From contig NZ_CP009292.1 in assembly GCF_000767465.1 (NCBI RefSeq), positions 682,001 through 746,000 of the forward strand: 64,000 nucleotides of DNA. The letters are read 5' to 3'. Position numbers and translations under genes: made by a program. The notes below the pieces were generated by a model. It saw nothing but the letters and a program-made list of their open reading frames with translations, was not told the DNA's origin and did not search any database. The stretch comes from Novosphingobium pentaromativorans US6-1 (GTDB lineage Bacteria; Pseudomonadota; Alphaproteobacteria; Sphingomonadales; Sphingomonadaceae). Shown piece after piece: positions 41,023-50,536 of this stretch; positions within the stretch are counted from its first letter, which is position 1, and the number at the start of each line of letters is the position of its first letter.

Positions 41023-42836
41023 ACGCGCCCGCAGTCGAAGTCAGCGGCCTCGTCATCGACGTCGCCCGCCCCGACGGTACCCGCAAGGCTATCGTCGAGG
41101 ACGTGTCCTTCGCCATCCCCAAGGGCGAGGTACTGGCGCTGATCGGCGAATCCGGCTCGGGCAAGACGACCATCGCCCTGTCCATGATGGGCTACTCGCG
41201 CTTCGGCGCGCGCATTTCGGCCGAATGCATTCGCGTGGGGGACATGCGCATCGACCGCATGGCCGAAAACGAACTGCCCACGATCCGCGGACGGCGCATT
41301 TCCTATATCGCGCAAAGTGCGGCCGCCGCCTTCAATCCCTCGCGCCCGATCATGGCCCAGGTCATCGAACCGCTCCTGGTCCATCGTCTGGCCGATCGCA
41401 GGACGGCGGAAGCCAAGGCAATCGAGATCTTTCGCTCGCTTGCCCTGCCCTCACCCGAGACCATCGGGCAGCGTTACCCGCATCAGGTCTCGGGCGGACA
41501 GCTTCAGCGGCTCATGGCGGCCATGGCGCTTATCACCGATCCCGAACTGGTCATCCTCGACGAGCCGACCACGGCCCTCGACGTGACCACGCAGGTCGAA
41601 GTGCTGCATACCTTCAAGTCTGCCATTGCCGCCAGCGGTGCCACCGCGATCTACGTCAGCCACGACCTTGCCGTTGTCGCCCAGGTTGCCGATCGCATTG
41701 TCGTGCTCAAGAACGGGCGCACGAGCGAGGAAGGCACCGCGGAGCAGATCCTCGAGGCCCCTTCCAGCGACTATACCAAGTCGCTCCTAGCGGCTGCGCA
41801 TCCGGCTGTCCGACCGTCGGCCGACGCAAGCGAAGACAATGTGCTGACTGTTTCGGCAATCAGGGCGGGATATGGCCGCATCGTCGATGGCCAGCCCGCA
41901 ATTCCGGTATTGAGCAATGTCGGCTTCACCCTGAAGCGCGGAGCGACCATCGGGGTCATCGGCGAGTCCGGGTCCGGCAAGTCGACCCTGGCGCGCGTGA
42001 TAGCCGGCCTCCTTCCTGCGGCCGGCGGTGAAGTCCAACTCGACGGCGATGTCCTTCCCGCCGACATGGCAGATCGCAGCCGCGAACAACTGCGACGCAT
42101 CCAGATGGTCTTCCAGAATGCCGATACCGCGCTCAATCCCGCGCATACCGTCGGGGAAATCCTTTCGCGCCCGCTCGCCTTCTACCACGGGCTCAAGGGG
42201 GCCGCTGCCGCGGCACGGGTCGCCGAGCTACTCGACATCATACAGCTTCCCCGCGGACTGGAGACGCGCCGCAGCACGGAATTGTCGGGCGGACAGAAGC
42301 AGCGCATCAATCTTGCGCGCGCGCTGGCGGCCGAGCCGGACGTGTTGCTCTGCGACGAAGTGACCTCCGCGCTCGACACCGTCGTGGGTGCGGCGATACT
42401 CGACCTCATCGACGAGTTGCGGCGCAAGCTGGGCATCGCCACCGTCTTCATCAGTCACGACATCTCAACGGTGAAGGCATTTTGCGACAAGATGCTCGTG
42501 CTCTATTCCGGCACGGCGGTTGAACTGTCGCGGCAGGCCGAATTTGCCGGCGCGATCCGTCATCCTTACACGCGGTTGCTGGTCGATTCGGTGCCTGACA
42601 TGGACCGGAGCTGGCTCACCCACCGCGCTGCCGTGGAACGCGCCGCGATGCCGGGCGCTTCGCTCAGGAATGCCGCAGGGGAGGCGCTGTGCCGCTTCCT
42701 GCCGCGCTGCCCTGCAGCGATCGCGGGGACCTGCGATGCCGTGCCTGCCCCGCTGCGCGAAAGCGCAGGACAGGCGATCCTGTGCCATCATACGCTTGCC
42801 GATCTTTCATCGGCAGCCTCGGCAGAAATTCGATAG
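41019..42836 (+). CDS. Fused double ABC ATPase (DppD-DppF type)
   Basis: A 605-residue protein with two complete nucleotide-binding domains in one chain. The first has Walker A GESGSGKTTIAL (about 44), signature VSGGQLQRLM and Walker B LVILDEPTTALD. The second has Walker A GESGSGKSTLAR (about 315), signature LSGGQKQRINLARAL and Walker B VLLCDEVTSALD. The Cys-rich C-terminal oligopeptide-ATPase tail is also present (CRFLPRCPAAIAGTC). It powers the importer and its start overlaps DppC. In Escherichia coli these are two separate genes; fused forms are common in alphaproteobacteria. Confidence 0.94.
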   Translation: MNAPAVEVSGLVIDVARPDGTRKAIVEDVSFAIPKGEVLALIGESGSGKTTIALSMMGYSRFGARISAECIRVGDMRIDRMAENELPTIRGRRISYIAQSAAAAFNPSRPIMAQVIEPLLVHRLADRRTAEAKAIEIFRSLALPSPETIGQRYPHQVSGGQLQRLMAAMALITDPELVILDEPTTALDVTTQVEVLHTFKSAIAASGATAIYVSHDLAVVAQVADRIVVLKNGRTSEEGTAEQILEAPSSDYTKSLLAAAHPAVRPSADASEDNVLTVSAIRAGYGRIVDGQPAIPVLSNVGFTLKRGATIGVIGESGSGKSTLARVIAGLLPAAGGEVQLDGDVLPADMADRSREQLRRIQMVFQNADTALNPAHTVGEILSRPLAFYHGLKGAAAAARVAELLDIIQLPRGLETRRSTELSGGQKQRINLARALAAEPDVLLCDEVTSALDTVVGAAILDLIDELRRKLGIATVFISHDISTVKAFCDKMLVLYSGTAVELSRQAEFAGAIRHPYTRLLVDSVPDMDRSWLTHRAAVERAAMPGASLRNAAGEALCRFLPRCPAAIAGTCDAVPAPLRESAGQAILCHHTLADLSSAASAEIR

Positions 42837-42864
42837 GCCATGCCGGGGAACCATCCGGCATGGC
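42837..42864 (+). terminator. Hairpin after ABC transporter operon
   Basis: GCCATGCCGG (42837-42846) pairs perfectly with CCGGCATGGC (42855-42864), directly after the ATPase stop. No T run follows, so it may be a partial terminator or stability element before the GNAT operon. Confidence 0.6.
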
Positions 42865-42986
42865 GCAATATTGTTCCGATTAGCCGGGAAAACCGGCAGC
42901 CCATGCCTTTGCGCAATCGCTAGAGGGCAGCTGAATTCAACGGTCCGGCCCCCTGCATTTCGCCGGACCGAAACGGAGAAATCGAC

Positions 42987-43841
42987 ATGGTGGTTGCGAC
43001 GAAGGCCCCCAACGTATTGCGAGACATGAGTGTGGAGGACTTGCACCGCGCAGTCGAGCTTTCCGCCGAGCAGTCCTGGCCGCACCGCACCGAGGACTGG
43101 GAGCTGTTCTACGAACTTGGCGAGGGCATTGTCGCTGAATGCGAAGGCAAGATCGTCGGTTCGATCATGGCCTGGCGCTTCGGTGGAAACTACGCCTCGA
43201 TCGGCATGGTCATCGTCACCCCCGAAAAGCAAGGCGAAGGCATCGGTCGCCAACTGATGGAAGCCATGCTTGACCGCCTCGAAGGCTGGAACATCACGCT
43301 CAATGCCACGGCGGAAGGTCTGCCGCTCTACACCAAGCTGGGCTTCGAGCCTTTCGCCACCGTTCACCAGCATCAGGGGCTGGCCCCGACGATGCCTCTG
43401 GCCGATCTGCGCCCGGGTGAGCGCGTGCGCCCGATGGGAGCCACCGACGACATGCTGCCCGCACTCTACAGCCAGACGCTGGGCATGGACCGCGATGCCT
43501 TCTTCGAACGCATCTCGCGCGACAGCCAGTCGGTGGTGCTTTCGCGCGATCACGAACCGGTCGGCTTCGCGCTGCTGCGCCGTTTCGGGCGCGGACGCGT
43601 CATCGCCCCGATCGTCGCGCCGGATCTTGGCGGAGCGCAGGCGCTGGTGACGCACTGGCTGGGTGCAAAGGCTGGCAGGTTCTGCAGGATCGACGCGCTG
43701 GTCGGCACCGGCCTGTCCGAATGGCTCGAGGATATCGGCCTGCCCAGCGTGGGCAAGGTCACGACGATGGTCCGCGGCAAAGCGCCGAAGGGCTCGGGTC
43801 CGGCGAAAGTCTTCGCTGTCGCCTCGCAGGCGTTCGGCTGA
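42987..43841 (+). CDS. GNAT-family N-acetyltransferase, first of two paralogues
   Basis: A 284-residue acetyl-CoA transferase. The N-terminal GNAT core has the acetyl-CoA motif IVTPEKQGEGIGRQLMEAML (about 76-95), preceded by IVGSIMAWRFGGNYASIGMV. The family-specific opening SWPHRTEDWELFYELGEG and a C-terminal second lobe (about 160-284) ending RGKAPKGSGPAKVFAVASQA are shared with the GNAT at 52028. Length of about 285 is double a minimal GNAT and suggests a YitH-like two-lobe enzyme. GGAGAAA precedes the ATG. It starts the operon GNAT-ALDH-dehydrogenase-aminotransferase, so it probably acetylates an amine or amino acid intermediate. Confidence 0.85.
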   Translation: MVVATKAPNVLRDMSVEDLHRAVELSAEQSWPHRTEDWELFYELGEGIVAECEGKIVGSIMAWRFGGNYASIGMVIVTPEKQGEGIGRQLMEAMLDRLEGWNITLNATAEGLPLYTKLGFEPFATVHQHQGLAPTMPLADLRPGERVRPMGATDDMLPALYSQTLGMDRDAFFERISRDSQSVVLSRDHEPVGFALLRRFGRGRVIAPIVAPDLGGAQALVTHWLGAKAGRFCRIDALVGTGLSEWLEDIGLPSVGKVTTMVRGKAPKGSGPAKVFAVASQAFG

Positions 43842-45313
43842 TGCTGGAGCTGCGCGACCCCTCGCTGCTGCGCCAGGCAGCGCTCATCTCCGGCGAATGG
43901 CTGGTGGCCGACAAGGCGTCGGGCATCGCTGTCGACAACCCGGCCGACGGCAGTCTCGTGGGCATGGTGCCTCCCTGCGGCCGCTCCGAGACGCAGGCCG
44001 CCATCGATGCCGCCATGGCAGCCTGGCCCGATTGGCGCGCCCGCACGGCGGGTGAACGCTGCGCCCTGGTCGAGCGCTGGCATGCTCTCGTCCTCGAAAA
44101 TGCCGACGACCTGGCACGGATCATGACAGCCGAGCAGGGCAAGCCGCTGGCCGAAGCCCAGGGCGAAATTCGCTATGCAGCTACCTTCATCAAGTGGTTT
44201 GCCGAGGAAGGCCGCCGGGTCGGCGCGCGCAACGTCACATCGCCGGAACGCGATCGCCGCATTCTGGTGCTGACCGAGCCGGTCGGGCCGAGCGCCATCA
44301 TCACGCCGTGGAACTTCCCGGCTGCGATGATTACCCGCAAGTGCGCGCCTGCGCTCGCGGCCGGTTGTCCGGTGATCATCAAGCCATCCGAATTCACACC
44401 CTTCAGCGCCCTGGCGATGGCCGAGCTGGCGCTGCGGGCAGGCATTCCGGCTGGATTGATCCATGTCCTGACCGGCATGCCGCAGGAAATCGGCGAGACC
44501 TTTGCGGCCAGCCCGGACGTGCGAAAGCTCTCCTTCACCGGATCGACCCGGGTCGGATCGCTGCTGATGCGTCAATGCGCAGATACCATCAAGCGGATAA
44601 GCCTGGAACTGGGCGGCAATGCCCCGCTGATCGTGTTCGAGGACGCCGACCTCGACCTTGCCGTCAAGGCGGCCATGGTCAGCAAGTTCCGCAATTCGGG
44701 CCAGACCTGCGTATGCGCGAACCGAATTTTCGTCCAATCGTCCGTGCATGACGAATTTGCCGCCCGGCTTTCTGCCGCCGTGTCCGCGCTCCACGCAGCG
44801 CCCGGTTTCGAGGCCGGAGCGACAGTTGGTCCGTTGATCAATGCCGCTGCCGTCACCAAGGTATCCGAGCACGTTGCCGATGCGCTGGATCGCGGCGGGC
44901 GCCTTGTCGCATCGGGCAGCGGGCGCGAGGACGGCAATTTCGTGCGCCCGGTGGTCATCACCGATGCCCATGCCGACATGCGGCTGGCCAGCGAGGAGAC
45001 CTTCGGGCCCGTCGCGCCTCTGTTCCGCTTCGAGGACGAGGCGCAGGCCATCGCCATGGCCAACGATACGCCCTATGGCCTGGCGAGCTACTTCTACACC
45101 CGCGACCTTTCGCGCTCCTTCCGTGTTGCCGAAGCGCTGGAAGCAGGCATGGTGGCCCTCAATACCGGTTCGATCGCCATGGAAGTGGCGCCTTTCGGCG
45201 GCGTGAAGGCATCGGGCCTCGGTCGCGAAGGCGGCACGGCGGGCATCGAGGAATATCTGGAAACCAAGGCCTTCCACATCGGCGGGCTGGAACTGCAAGA
45301 GGCACAGGCATGA
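43841..45313 (+). CDS. NAD(P)-dependent succinate-semialdehyde dehydrogenase-like aldehyde dehydrogenase
   Basis: A 490-residue enzyme oxidising an aldehyde to an acid. It has EQGKPLAEAQGEI (a GabD hallmark, near 97), the cofactor loop SFTGSTRVGSLLM, the catalytic Glu in LELGGNAP and the nucleophile Cys290 in NSGQTCVCANR; the CVCANR form is typical of GabD. Expected substrate: succinate semialdehyde or a close omega-aldehyde from amine breakdown. The ATG overlaps the GNAT stop (TGATG). It works with the aminotransferase further on, which could generate its aldehyde. A GabD identity is likely but not certain. Confidence 0.9.
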   Translation: MLELRDPSLLRQAALISGEWLVADKASGIAVDNPADGSLVGMVPPCGRSETQAAIDAAMAAWPDWRARTAGERCALVERWHALVLENADDLARIMTAEQGKPLAEAQGEIRYAATFIKWFAEEGRRVGARNVTSPERDRRILVLTEPVGPSAIITPWNFPAAMITRKCAPALAAGCPVIIKPSEFTPFSALAMAELALRAGIPAGLIHVLTGMPQEIGETFAASPDVRKLSFTGSTRVGSLLMRQCADTIKRISLELGGNAPLIVFEDADLDLAVKAAMVSKFRNSGQTCVCANRIFVQSSVHDEFAARLSAAVSALHAAPGFEAGATVGPLINAAAVTKVSEHVADALDRGGRLVASGSGREDGNFVRPVVITDAHADMRLASEETFGPVAPLFRFEDEAQAIAMANDTPYGLASYFYTRDLSRSFRVAEALEAGMVALNTGSIAMEVAPFGGVKASGLGREGGTAGIEEYLETKAFHIGGLELQEAQA

Positions 45314-46386
45314 GCGCGAAGCGCCGCTATTCGATCGCAGTCCTCCCGGGTGACGGCATCGGCAAGGAAGTCATGCCCGAAGGCACGCGAGCTCTCGAAG
45401 CCGCAGCCTCCGCCCACGGCTTCGAGCTGGACCTGCAGTGGCACGATTTCGCCAGCTGCGATTACTACGCGAAGCATGGGCAGATGATGCCTGACGACTG
45501 GAAGGATCGCATCGGCAAGGTCGACGCGATCTTCTTCGGTGCAGTCGGCTGGCCCGACACGGTGCCGGACCATGTTTCCCTTTGGCAGTCGCTCCTGCAG
45601 TTCCGCCGCGAATTCGACCAGTACGTCAACCTGCGCCCGGTGCGCCTGATGCCGGGCGTGCCCTGCCCGCTGGCGGGCCGCAAGCCGGGCGACATCGACT
45701 TCTGGGTCGTGCGCGAGAATACCGAAGGCGAATACAGCTCCGTGGGCGGACACATGTTCACGGGCACGGACCGCGAAATCGTGATCCAGGAAACGGTGAT
45801 GACCCGCCATGGCGTCGACCGTGTCCTGCGCTATGCCTTCGACCTTGCGGCCAAGCGCGAGCGCAGGCACGTGACCAGCGCTACCAAATCCAACGGCATC
45901 GCCATCACCATGCCGTTCTGGGACAAGCGCGTCGAAGCCATCGGCGCCGAATATCCCGAGGTCACGCACGACAAGTATCACATCGATATCCTCACCGCGC
46001 AGTTCGTCATGAACCCGCAGCGTTTCGATGTCGTCGTCGCATCCAATCTCTTCGGCGATATCCTGTCGGACCTTGGACCTGCCTGCACCGGCACGATCGG
46101 CGTTGCCCCTTCCGCCAACATCAATCCGGACGGGACGCACCCTTCCCTGTTCGAACCCGTCCACGGCTCCGCGCCGGATATCGCGGGTAAGGGCATTGCC
46201 AACCCGGTCGGCCAGATCTGGTCCGCGTCGATGATGCTGGAACACTTGGGCGAGGCCGAAGCGGCAGCTTCGATCATGCGCGCGATCGAAGCGACTCTCG
46301 CATCCGAGAACGGGCGCACCGGCGACCTGGGCGGCAAGGCGAACACCGTTTCCTGCGGCAAGGCCGTGGCTTCGTTGATCGGCTGA
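45310..46386 (+). CDS. Tartrate/D-malate dehydrogenase-type decarboxylating dehydrogenase
   Basis: A 358-residue member of the isocitrate/isopropylmalate dehydrogenase family. It shows VLPGDGIGKEVMPEG at the N-terminus, substrate-binding Arg residues in FRREFDQYVNLRPVRLMPG, VRENTEGEYSSVGG, TKSNGIAITMPFW with the catalytic Lys region, and DVVVASNLFGDILSDLGP for the metal Asp. The DFWVVRENTEGEYS form and the downstream insert fit TtuC/DmlA-type enzymes rather than LeuB. It would convert a 2-hydroxy diacid to a keto acid. The ATG overlaps the aldehyde dehydrogenase stop (ATGA), so it belongs to the same operon. Confidence 0.88.
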   Translation: MSAKRRYSIAVLPGDGIGKEVMPEGTRALEAAASAHGFELDLQWHDFASCDYYAKHGQMMPDDWKDRIGKVDAIFFGAVGWPDTVPDHVSLWQSLLQFRREFDQYVNLRPVRLMPGVPCPLAGRKPGDIDFWVVRENTEGEYSSVGGHMFTGTDREIVIQETVMTRHGVDRVLRYAFDLAAKRERRHVTSATKSNGIAITMPFWDKRVEAIGAEYPEVTHDKYHIDILTAQFVMNPQRFDVVVASNLFGDILSDLGPACTGTIGVAPSANINPDGTHPSLFEPVHGSAPDIAGKGIANPVGQIWSASMMLEHLGEAEAAASIMRAIEATLASENGRTGDLGGKANTVSCGKAVASLIG

Positions 46387-46391
46387 ATCGC

Positions 46392-46433
46392 TCGTGGCAG
46401 GGAGCGGCATAATCTGCTGCCACCCTGCCACGA
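46392..46433 (+). terminator. Hairpin terminator within the amine island
   Basis: TCGTGGCAGGG (46392-46402) pairs perfectly with CCCTGCCACGA (46423-46433), followed by TTTGCC, beginning 5 bases after the dehydrogenase stop. It ends the GNAT-dehydrogenase operon before the aminotransferase. Confidence 0.75.
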
Positions 46434-46505
46434 TTTGCCCGCTGGAGGTGACGGCGGGCCTTATTTCAGCGCAACCCGCCGGATGCGTGCGATAGCATCG
46501 ACGGC

Positions 46506-47915
46506 ATGGAAAACGCTCCCTCCCGCACTCCCGCCCATCGCTCCAACCAGTCGCTGGTCGATCTCGACAGGCAGCACCTGATCCATCCCGTCACATCGTT
46601 CCGGGGACACGAGGCGCACGGCGCCCGCGTGCTGGCATCGGGCGACGGGATGTGGCTGACCGATATCGAGGGCAAGAAAGTTCTGGACGCTTTTGCCGGG
46701 CTGTGGTGCGTCAACGTCGGCTACGGGCAGGAATCGATCGTCGAAGTGGCGATGGAGCAGATGCGCCGCCTGCCTTACGCTACCGGCTATTTCCACTTTG
46801 GCAGCGAACCGGCGATCCTGCTGGCTGACAAGCTCGCCTCGCTCGCGCCGGAAGGTCTCGACCACGTCTATTTCACGCTAGGCGGCTCGGATGCGGTGGA
46901 CAGCGCGATCCGTTACATCACCCACTACTTCAACGCGATCGGCAAGCCAGAGAAGAAGCAGTTCATCGCTCTCGAATGGGGCTACCACGGTTCCAGCTCG
47001 AACGGCGCCGGACTGACCGCTCTGGCGAACTTCCACCGCGGTTTCGATCTGCCGCGTCCCTGGCAGCACCATATTGCCTCGCCCTATCCCTATCGTCATC
47101 CCGAAGGCCATGACGATGCCGCGGTGATTGCCTCCACGGTTGCCGCGATCGAGGCCAAGGTCGCCGAACTGGGCGCCGACAAGGTCGCGGCCTTCTGCTG
47201 CGAACCGATCCAGGGTTCGGGCGGCGTCATCGTTCCGCCCCGCGGCTGGCTCAAGGCAATCCGCGAAACCTGCGACCGGCTCGGCATCCTGATGCTCGTC
47301 GACGAAGTCATCACCGGCTTTGGCCGCACCGGCCCGATGTTCGCTTGTGACGACGAAGGCGTCTCGCCCGATTTCCTCACGCTCGCCAAGGGACTCACCG
47401 CGGGTTACGCGCCCATGGGCGCAGTGCTGATGGCCGATCATGTCTATCAGTCGATTGCGGACTCGGCCCCGGCAGCCCTGCCCGTTGGCCATGGATTCAC
47501 GTATTCCGGCCACCCGGTCAGCGCCGCAGTCGGCCTCGAGGTGATCCGGCTCTATGAGAACGGCCTGCTCGAGAACGGCAAGAAGACGGGCAAGCGCTTC
47601 GACCATCACCTCGATCGAATCCGGGCGCACCCGCTTGTCGGCGATACACGCGGACGCGGCCTGCTGGGCGCGATCGAACTGGTCAGCAACAAGGAGACCA
47701 AGGCCGGCTTCGCACCCGAACTCGACATCGCAGGCCGGCTTTCGCAGCTAACCTGGGAAAACGACGTCATCGTGCGCTGCTTCGCCAATGCCGTAATCGG
47801 CTTCGCCCCTGCACTCTGCTGTTCCGAAAACGAGATGGACCTGATATTCGAACGGGTCGAGAGGTCGCTAGATCAGTTGCTGGACATGCCAGACGTCCGC
47901 CAGGCGCTGGGCTGA
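46506..47915 (+). CDS. Class III omega-aminotransferase (SpuC-like amine:pyruvate type)
   Basis: A 469-residue pyridoxal-phosphate enzyme. The segment AFAGLWCVNVGYGQESIVEV (about 63-82) is the hallmark of SpuC/putrescine-pyruvate-type transaminases. The PLP Asp lies in MLVDEVITGFGRTG, and the internal aldimine Lys is residue 295 in LTLAKGLTAGYAPMG. Expected reaction: moving an amino group from a diamine, beta-alanine or similar omega-amine to pyruvate. No strong ribosome-binding site precedes the ATG. The Lrp-type regulator follows 12 bases later. Confidence 0.92.
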   Translation: MENAPSRTPAHRSNQSLVDLDRQHLIHPVTSFRGHEAHGARVLASGDGMWLTDIEGKKVLDAFAGLWCVNVGYGQESIVEVAMEQMRRLPYATGYFHFGSEPAILLADKLASLAPEGLDHVYFTLGGSDAVDSAIRYITHYFNAIGKPEKKQFIALEWGYHGSSSNGAGLTALANFHRGFDLPRPWQHHIASPYPYRHPEGHDDAAVIASTVAAIEAKVAELGADKVAAFCCEPIQGSGGVIVPPRGWLKAIRETCDRLGILMLVDEVITGFGRTGPMFACDDEGVSPDFLTLAKGLTAGYAPMGAVLMADHVYQSIADSAPAALPVGHGFTYSGHPVSAAVGLEVIRLYENGLLENGKKTGKRFDHHLDRIRAHPLVGDTRGRGLLGAIELVSNKETKAGFAPELDIAGRLSQLTWENDVIVRCFANAVIGFAPALCCSENEMDLIFERVERSLDQLLDMPDVRQALG

Positions 47916-47927
47916 GGAGAATAGAAC

Positions 47928-48416
47928 ATGGCCCTGGGCCCGAAACTCGATCGCATCGATCTCAAGATCCTGGCGATGCTGCAGCAGTGCGGGCGCATCA
48001 CCAATGTAGAGCTTTCCGATGCTGTCGGGCTTTCGCCCAGCCCGTGCCTGACCCGCGTCAAACGGCTGGAAAGTGCCGGATACATCACCGGTTACGGTGC
48101 GCACATCAATCTCAACAAGCTTGGCGAATTCCTCACCGTCTTCACCGAAGTGACGCTGAGCGAGCACCGGCGCGGCGATTTCTCGCGTTTCGAAATGCGC
48201 ATCGCCAAGATCGACGAAATCGTCGAATGCCACCTTGTCAGCGGCGGCTATGACTACCTTCTCAAGTTCGCGGCCCGCGGCGTCACCCATTACCAGTCGC
48301 TCATCGAGGAAATGCTTGAAAGCGATTATGGCATAGAGAAGTATTTCAGCTACGTCGTGATCAAGAGCCCCTTCATCAAGCACCACTTTCCGATCCAGAA
48401 CCTGTTCGGCGAATGA
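47928..48416 (+). CDS. Lrp/AsnC-family transcriptional regulator
   Basis: A 162-residue regulator. The N-terminal helix-turn-helix is LDRIDLKILAMLQQCGRITN and LSDAVGLSPSPCLTRVKRLE; the C-terminal half (about 70-155) is the amino-acid-binding RAM domain with AKIDEIVECHLVSGGYDYLL. Lrp/AsnC proteins respond to amino acids or related effectors and usually act locally. GAGGAGA precedes the ATG. Its place between an aminotransferase and an amidohydrolase suggests it controls the surrounding island, in the way DoeX controls ectoine use, though the gene set is different. Confidence 0.93.
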   Translation: MALGPKLDRIDLKILAMLQQCGRITNVELSDAVGLSPSPCLTRVKRLESAGYITGYGAHINLNKLGEFLTVFTEVTLSEHRRGDFSRFEMRIAKIDEIVECHLVSGGYDYLLKFAARGVTHYQSLIEEMLESDYGIEKYFSYVVIKSPFIKHHFPIQNLFGE

Positions 48417-48435
48417 CCGGACGAATGCGAGACCG

Positions 48436-49584
48436 ATGAACGATATTGCCGACCTGCTCCAGCCGCTGATCGCCTTTCGCCGTGACATCCATGCCCATCC
48501 CGAACTGGGCTTTGCCGAACATCGCACCGCGCAGCGCATCGCCGAGCAGCTTCGCGCGATCGGCCTGGAAGTGCACGAAGGCATTGGCGGAACCGGCATC
48601 GTCGCGGTCCTGCGCAGCGGCGATGGCAAGCGCACGCTTGGCCTGCGCGCCGACATGGATGCGCTGCCGATCGAAGAGCATACCAATGCCGCATGGTCGA
48701 GCACGGTCCCCGGCTGCTTCCACGGTTGCGGCCATGACGGGCACGTCGCAATGCTGCTGGGCGCGGCGCAGGTGCTCGCGCGCGATCCGGGCTTCTCGGG
48801 AACGCTCAACTTCATCTTCCAGCCGGCAGAAGAAGGCCTTGGCGGTGCACGGCACATGATCGAGGATGGCCTGTTCGAACGCTTCGACTGCGAACGGGTC
48901 TATGCCCTGCACAACTGGCCGGGCCTGCCGGCCGGAACGATCGCCACGCGCCCCGGCGCGATCATGGGCGCGGCCGACAAGTTCAAGATCGTACTTGAAG
49001 GCAAGGGCGGTCACGCCGCTTTGCCGCAAGACACGCCCGACACGATCCTGGCCGCGGCAAGCCTCGTGCAGCAGCTCAACAGCATTATCGGCCGCGACAT
49101 CCCGCCCAGTGCCAATGCCGTCCTCTCCGTCACCGAAATCGCCGGCGGCCATGCCCACAACGTGCTCCCCGCCAGCGTGCGCATCGGCGGCACCGTGCGC
49201 AGTTTCGATCCTGTCGTGCAGGACCGCATCGAAGAGCGCATGCGCCAGATGATCAAGGGCATCGAGACGTCCTTCGAAGTGCGCAGCTCGCTCGAATACG
49301 ATCGCTATTACCCTGCAACGATCAACGATGCCGATGCGGCCGGAGATGCTCTCGATGTTGCCGCGACGGTCGCCAGCGCGCAATTGGCACCGGAACCGGC
49401 TCCGACATCGGAGGACTTCTCCTTCATGTTGCAGGAGCGGCCCGGCGCTTATCTCTGGCTCGGCCAGGGACGAGGTGACAATCCGCCGCCGCTGCACAAC
49501 CCGCATTACGACTTCAACGACGATGTGATGGAAACAGGTATTCGCCTGCACGTCGCGCTCGCCCGCCACTGGCTGCAGGACTGA
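48436..49584 (+). CDS. M20-family aminoacylase/amidohydrolase, cytoplasmic
   Basis: A 382-residue zinc-type hydrolase without a signal peptide. The metal ligands are in FHGCGHDGHVAM, FQPAEEGLGGARHMIEDG, ALHNWPGLP and TSEDFSFMLQ; GKGGHAALP marks the dimerisation lid. Family members (hippurate hydrolase, aminoacylase) remove acyl groups from N-acyl amino acids. With two GNAT acetyltransferases in the same island it may remove an acetyl group later in the pathway. It differs from the exported M20 enzyme at 21112 in location and sequence. Confidence 0.92.
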   Translation: MNDIADLLQPLIAFRRDIHAHPELGFAEHRTAQRIAEQLRAIGLEVHEGIGGTGIVAVLRSGDGKRTLGLRADMDALPIEEHTNAAWSSTVPGCFHGCGHDGHVAMLLGAAQVLARDPGFSGTLNFIFQPAEEGLGGARHMIEDGLFERFDCERVYALHNWPGLPAGTIATRPGAIMGAADKFKIVLEGKGGHAALPQDTPDTILAAASLVQQLNSIIGRDIPPSANAVLSVTEIAGGHAHNVLPASVRIGGTVRSFDPVVQDRIEERMRQMIKGIETSFEVRSSLEYDRYYPATINDADAAGDALDVAATVASAQLAPEPAPTSEDFSFMLQERPGAYLWLGQGRGDNPPPLHNPHYDFNDDVMETGIRLHVALARHWLQD

Positions 49585-49617
49585 CGCCCCTCATCCTTCG
49601 CGCCGGTAGCCGAAGTC

Positions 49618-50313
49618 TCAGAAGTTCAGGCCGAGCCCGATCACCGCACGGGTGACATGTCCGTCGTCACCCTGTGCCCGGGCAATGCGACGGGTTTGAC
49701 CCACCAGCCGCTCGTCGATGATACCTCCATAGACATTGAGCACAGGGCCGATCTGATGACGCAGGCGCGCAGAGAGTTCCAACTCTCCGATACCTGCGCC
49801 CACTTCTTCGGCCGGGATCGATTGCGCAGACCAGCCGACGGCCACGCGCGGCTCCAGCCGCAACGCCTCGCCGAGGGCGAGTGTACCCACGATCATTGCC
49901 GCGCCGGTGACATCGCCATCTTGGGAAAGCCAGAGGTAATGTTCGCCCGCGATCGCCGGCGTAATCTGCAGTTCGACGCCCAGCGCCGCGTGGCCGAGAT
50001 CCCTGCCGCCCCGAAAGTCGTTGCGCACGCCCAGAAGTATATTCGTGCCGCTGTTGGGCGCAAACGTATACAGCGCCTGCGCGGTGACTTCATCGATATG
50101 CGCGCCAACATCGCTGCCGCCTTCCAGCTTGAATGCCGCGCCCTGACGATCGCCGCTGAGTGTAAAGGTGCTGTCGAAAAGGAAATGGTCATCCCCCCGG
50201 CCGACATGCATCTCCAGCAGATCGACCTGCCCGGCGAGCTGCGTCTGCGCATGAGCCGTGGCCCAAAACAGGGGGAGAGCGGCCAGGACCGCCAGAATGG
50301 ATCGCGTGGACAT
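49618..50313 (-). CDS. copB: Copper resistance protein B-like outer-membrane protein
   Basis: A 231-residue CopB/PcoB-family barrel. A signal peptide (MSTRSILAVLAALPLFWATA, cleavage near AHA) is followed directly by the family segment LAGQVDLLEMHVGRGDDHFL and FTLSGDRQGAAFKLEGGSDV; the C-terminus is IGLGLNF. The Met/His-rich copper-binding N-terminal extension found in many CopB proteins is missing. The start at 50313 is chosen because the longer in-frame start would put charged residues before the signal peptide. It is divergent from copC-copD 223 bases away, but no multicopper oxidase copA is seen. A role in copper handling is inferred from family and neighbours. Confidence 0.8.
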   Translation of the reverse strand: MSTRSILAVLAALPLFWATAHAQTQLAGQVDLLEMHVGRGDDHFLFDSTFTLSGDRQGAAFKLEGGSDVGAHIDEVTAQALYTFAPNSGTNILLGVRNDFRGGRDLGHAALGVELQITPAIAGEHYLWLSQDGDVTGAAMIVGTLALGEALRLEPRVAVGWSAQSIPAEEVGAGIGELELSARLRHQIGPVLNVYGGIIDERLVGQTRRIARAQGDDGHVTRAVIGLGLNF

Positions 50314-50536
50314 GGATGAAAGGCTATCCGCGCGCCCGCGAAAGCGGCTGCTCTTCTCGATCCCCGGTCCGTCAGAACATGCCGGGAAGGCCACCGATCT
50401 CGGCAATATCGGTCAAATCCGCGAATACAGGTTGTGCCGATCGCAATTTTTTCGGGCGAGGCGAGGGATGAGCCGGTGCTGCGCGTATTGCCTCCATGGG
50501 CCGCGAAGAGCCGGCCATGCCCAGGAGAAATTCATT

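Noticed and set aside
43550..45298. Minus-strand open frame of 582 codons opposite the aldehyde dehydrogenase
   Set aside because: It overlaps a clear enzyme gene throughout, is His/Arg/Gly-rich and matches nothing recognisable.
46506..49584. Ectoine-degradation cluster (DoeX-DoeD-like regulator and aminotransferase)
   Set aside because: No ectoine hydrolase DoeA or AstE-type deacetylase DoeB is present; the deacylase here is M20 and the aminotransferase looks SpuC-like.
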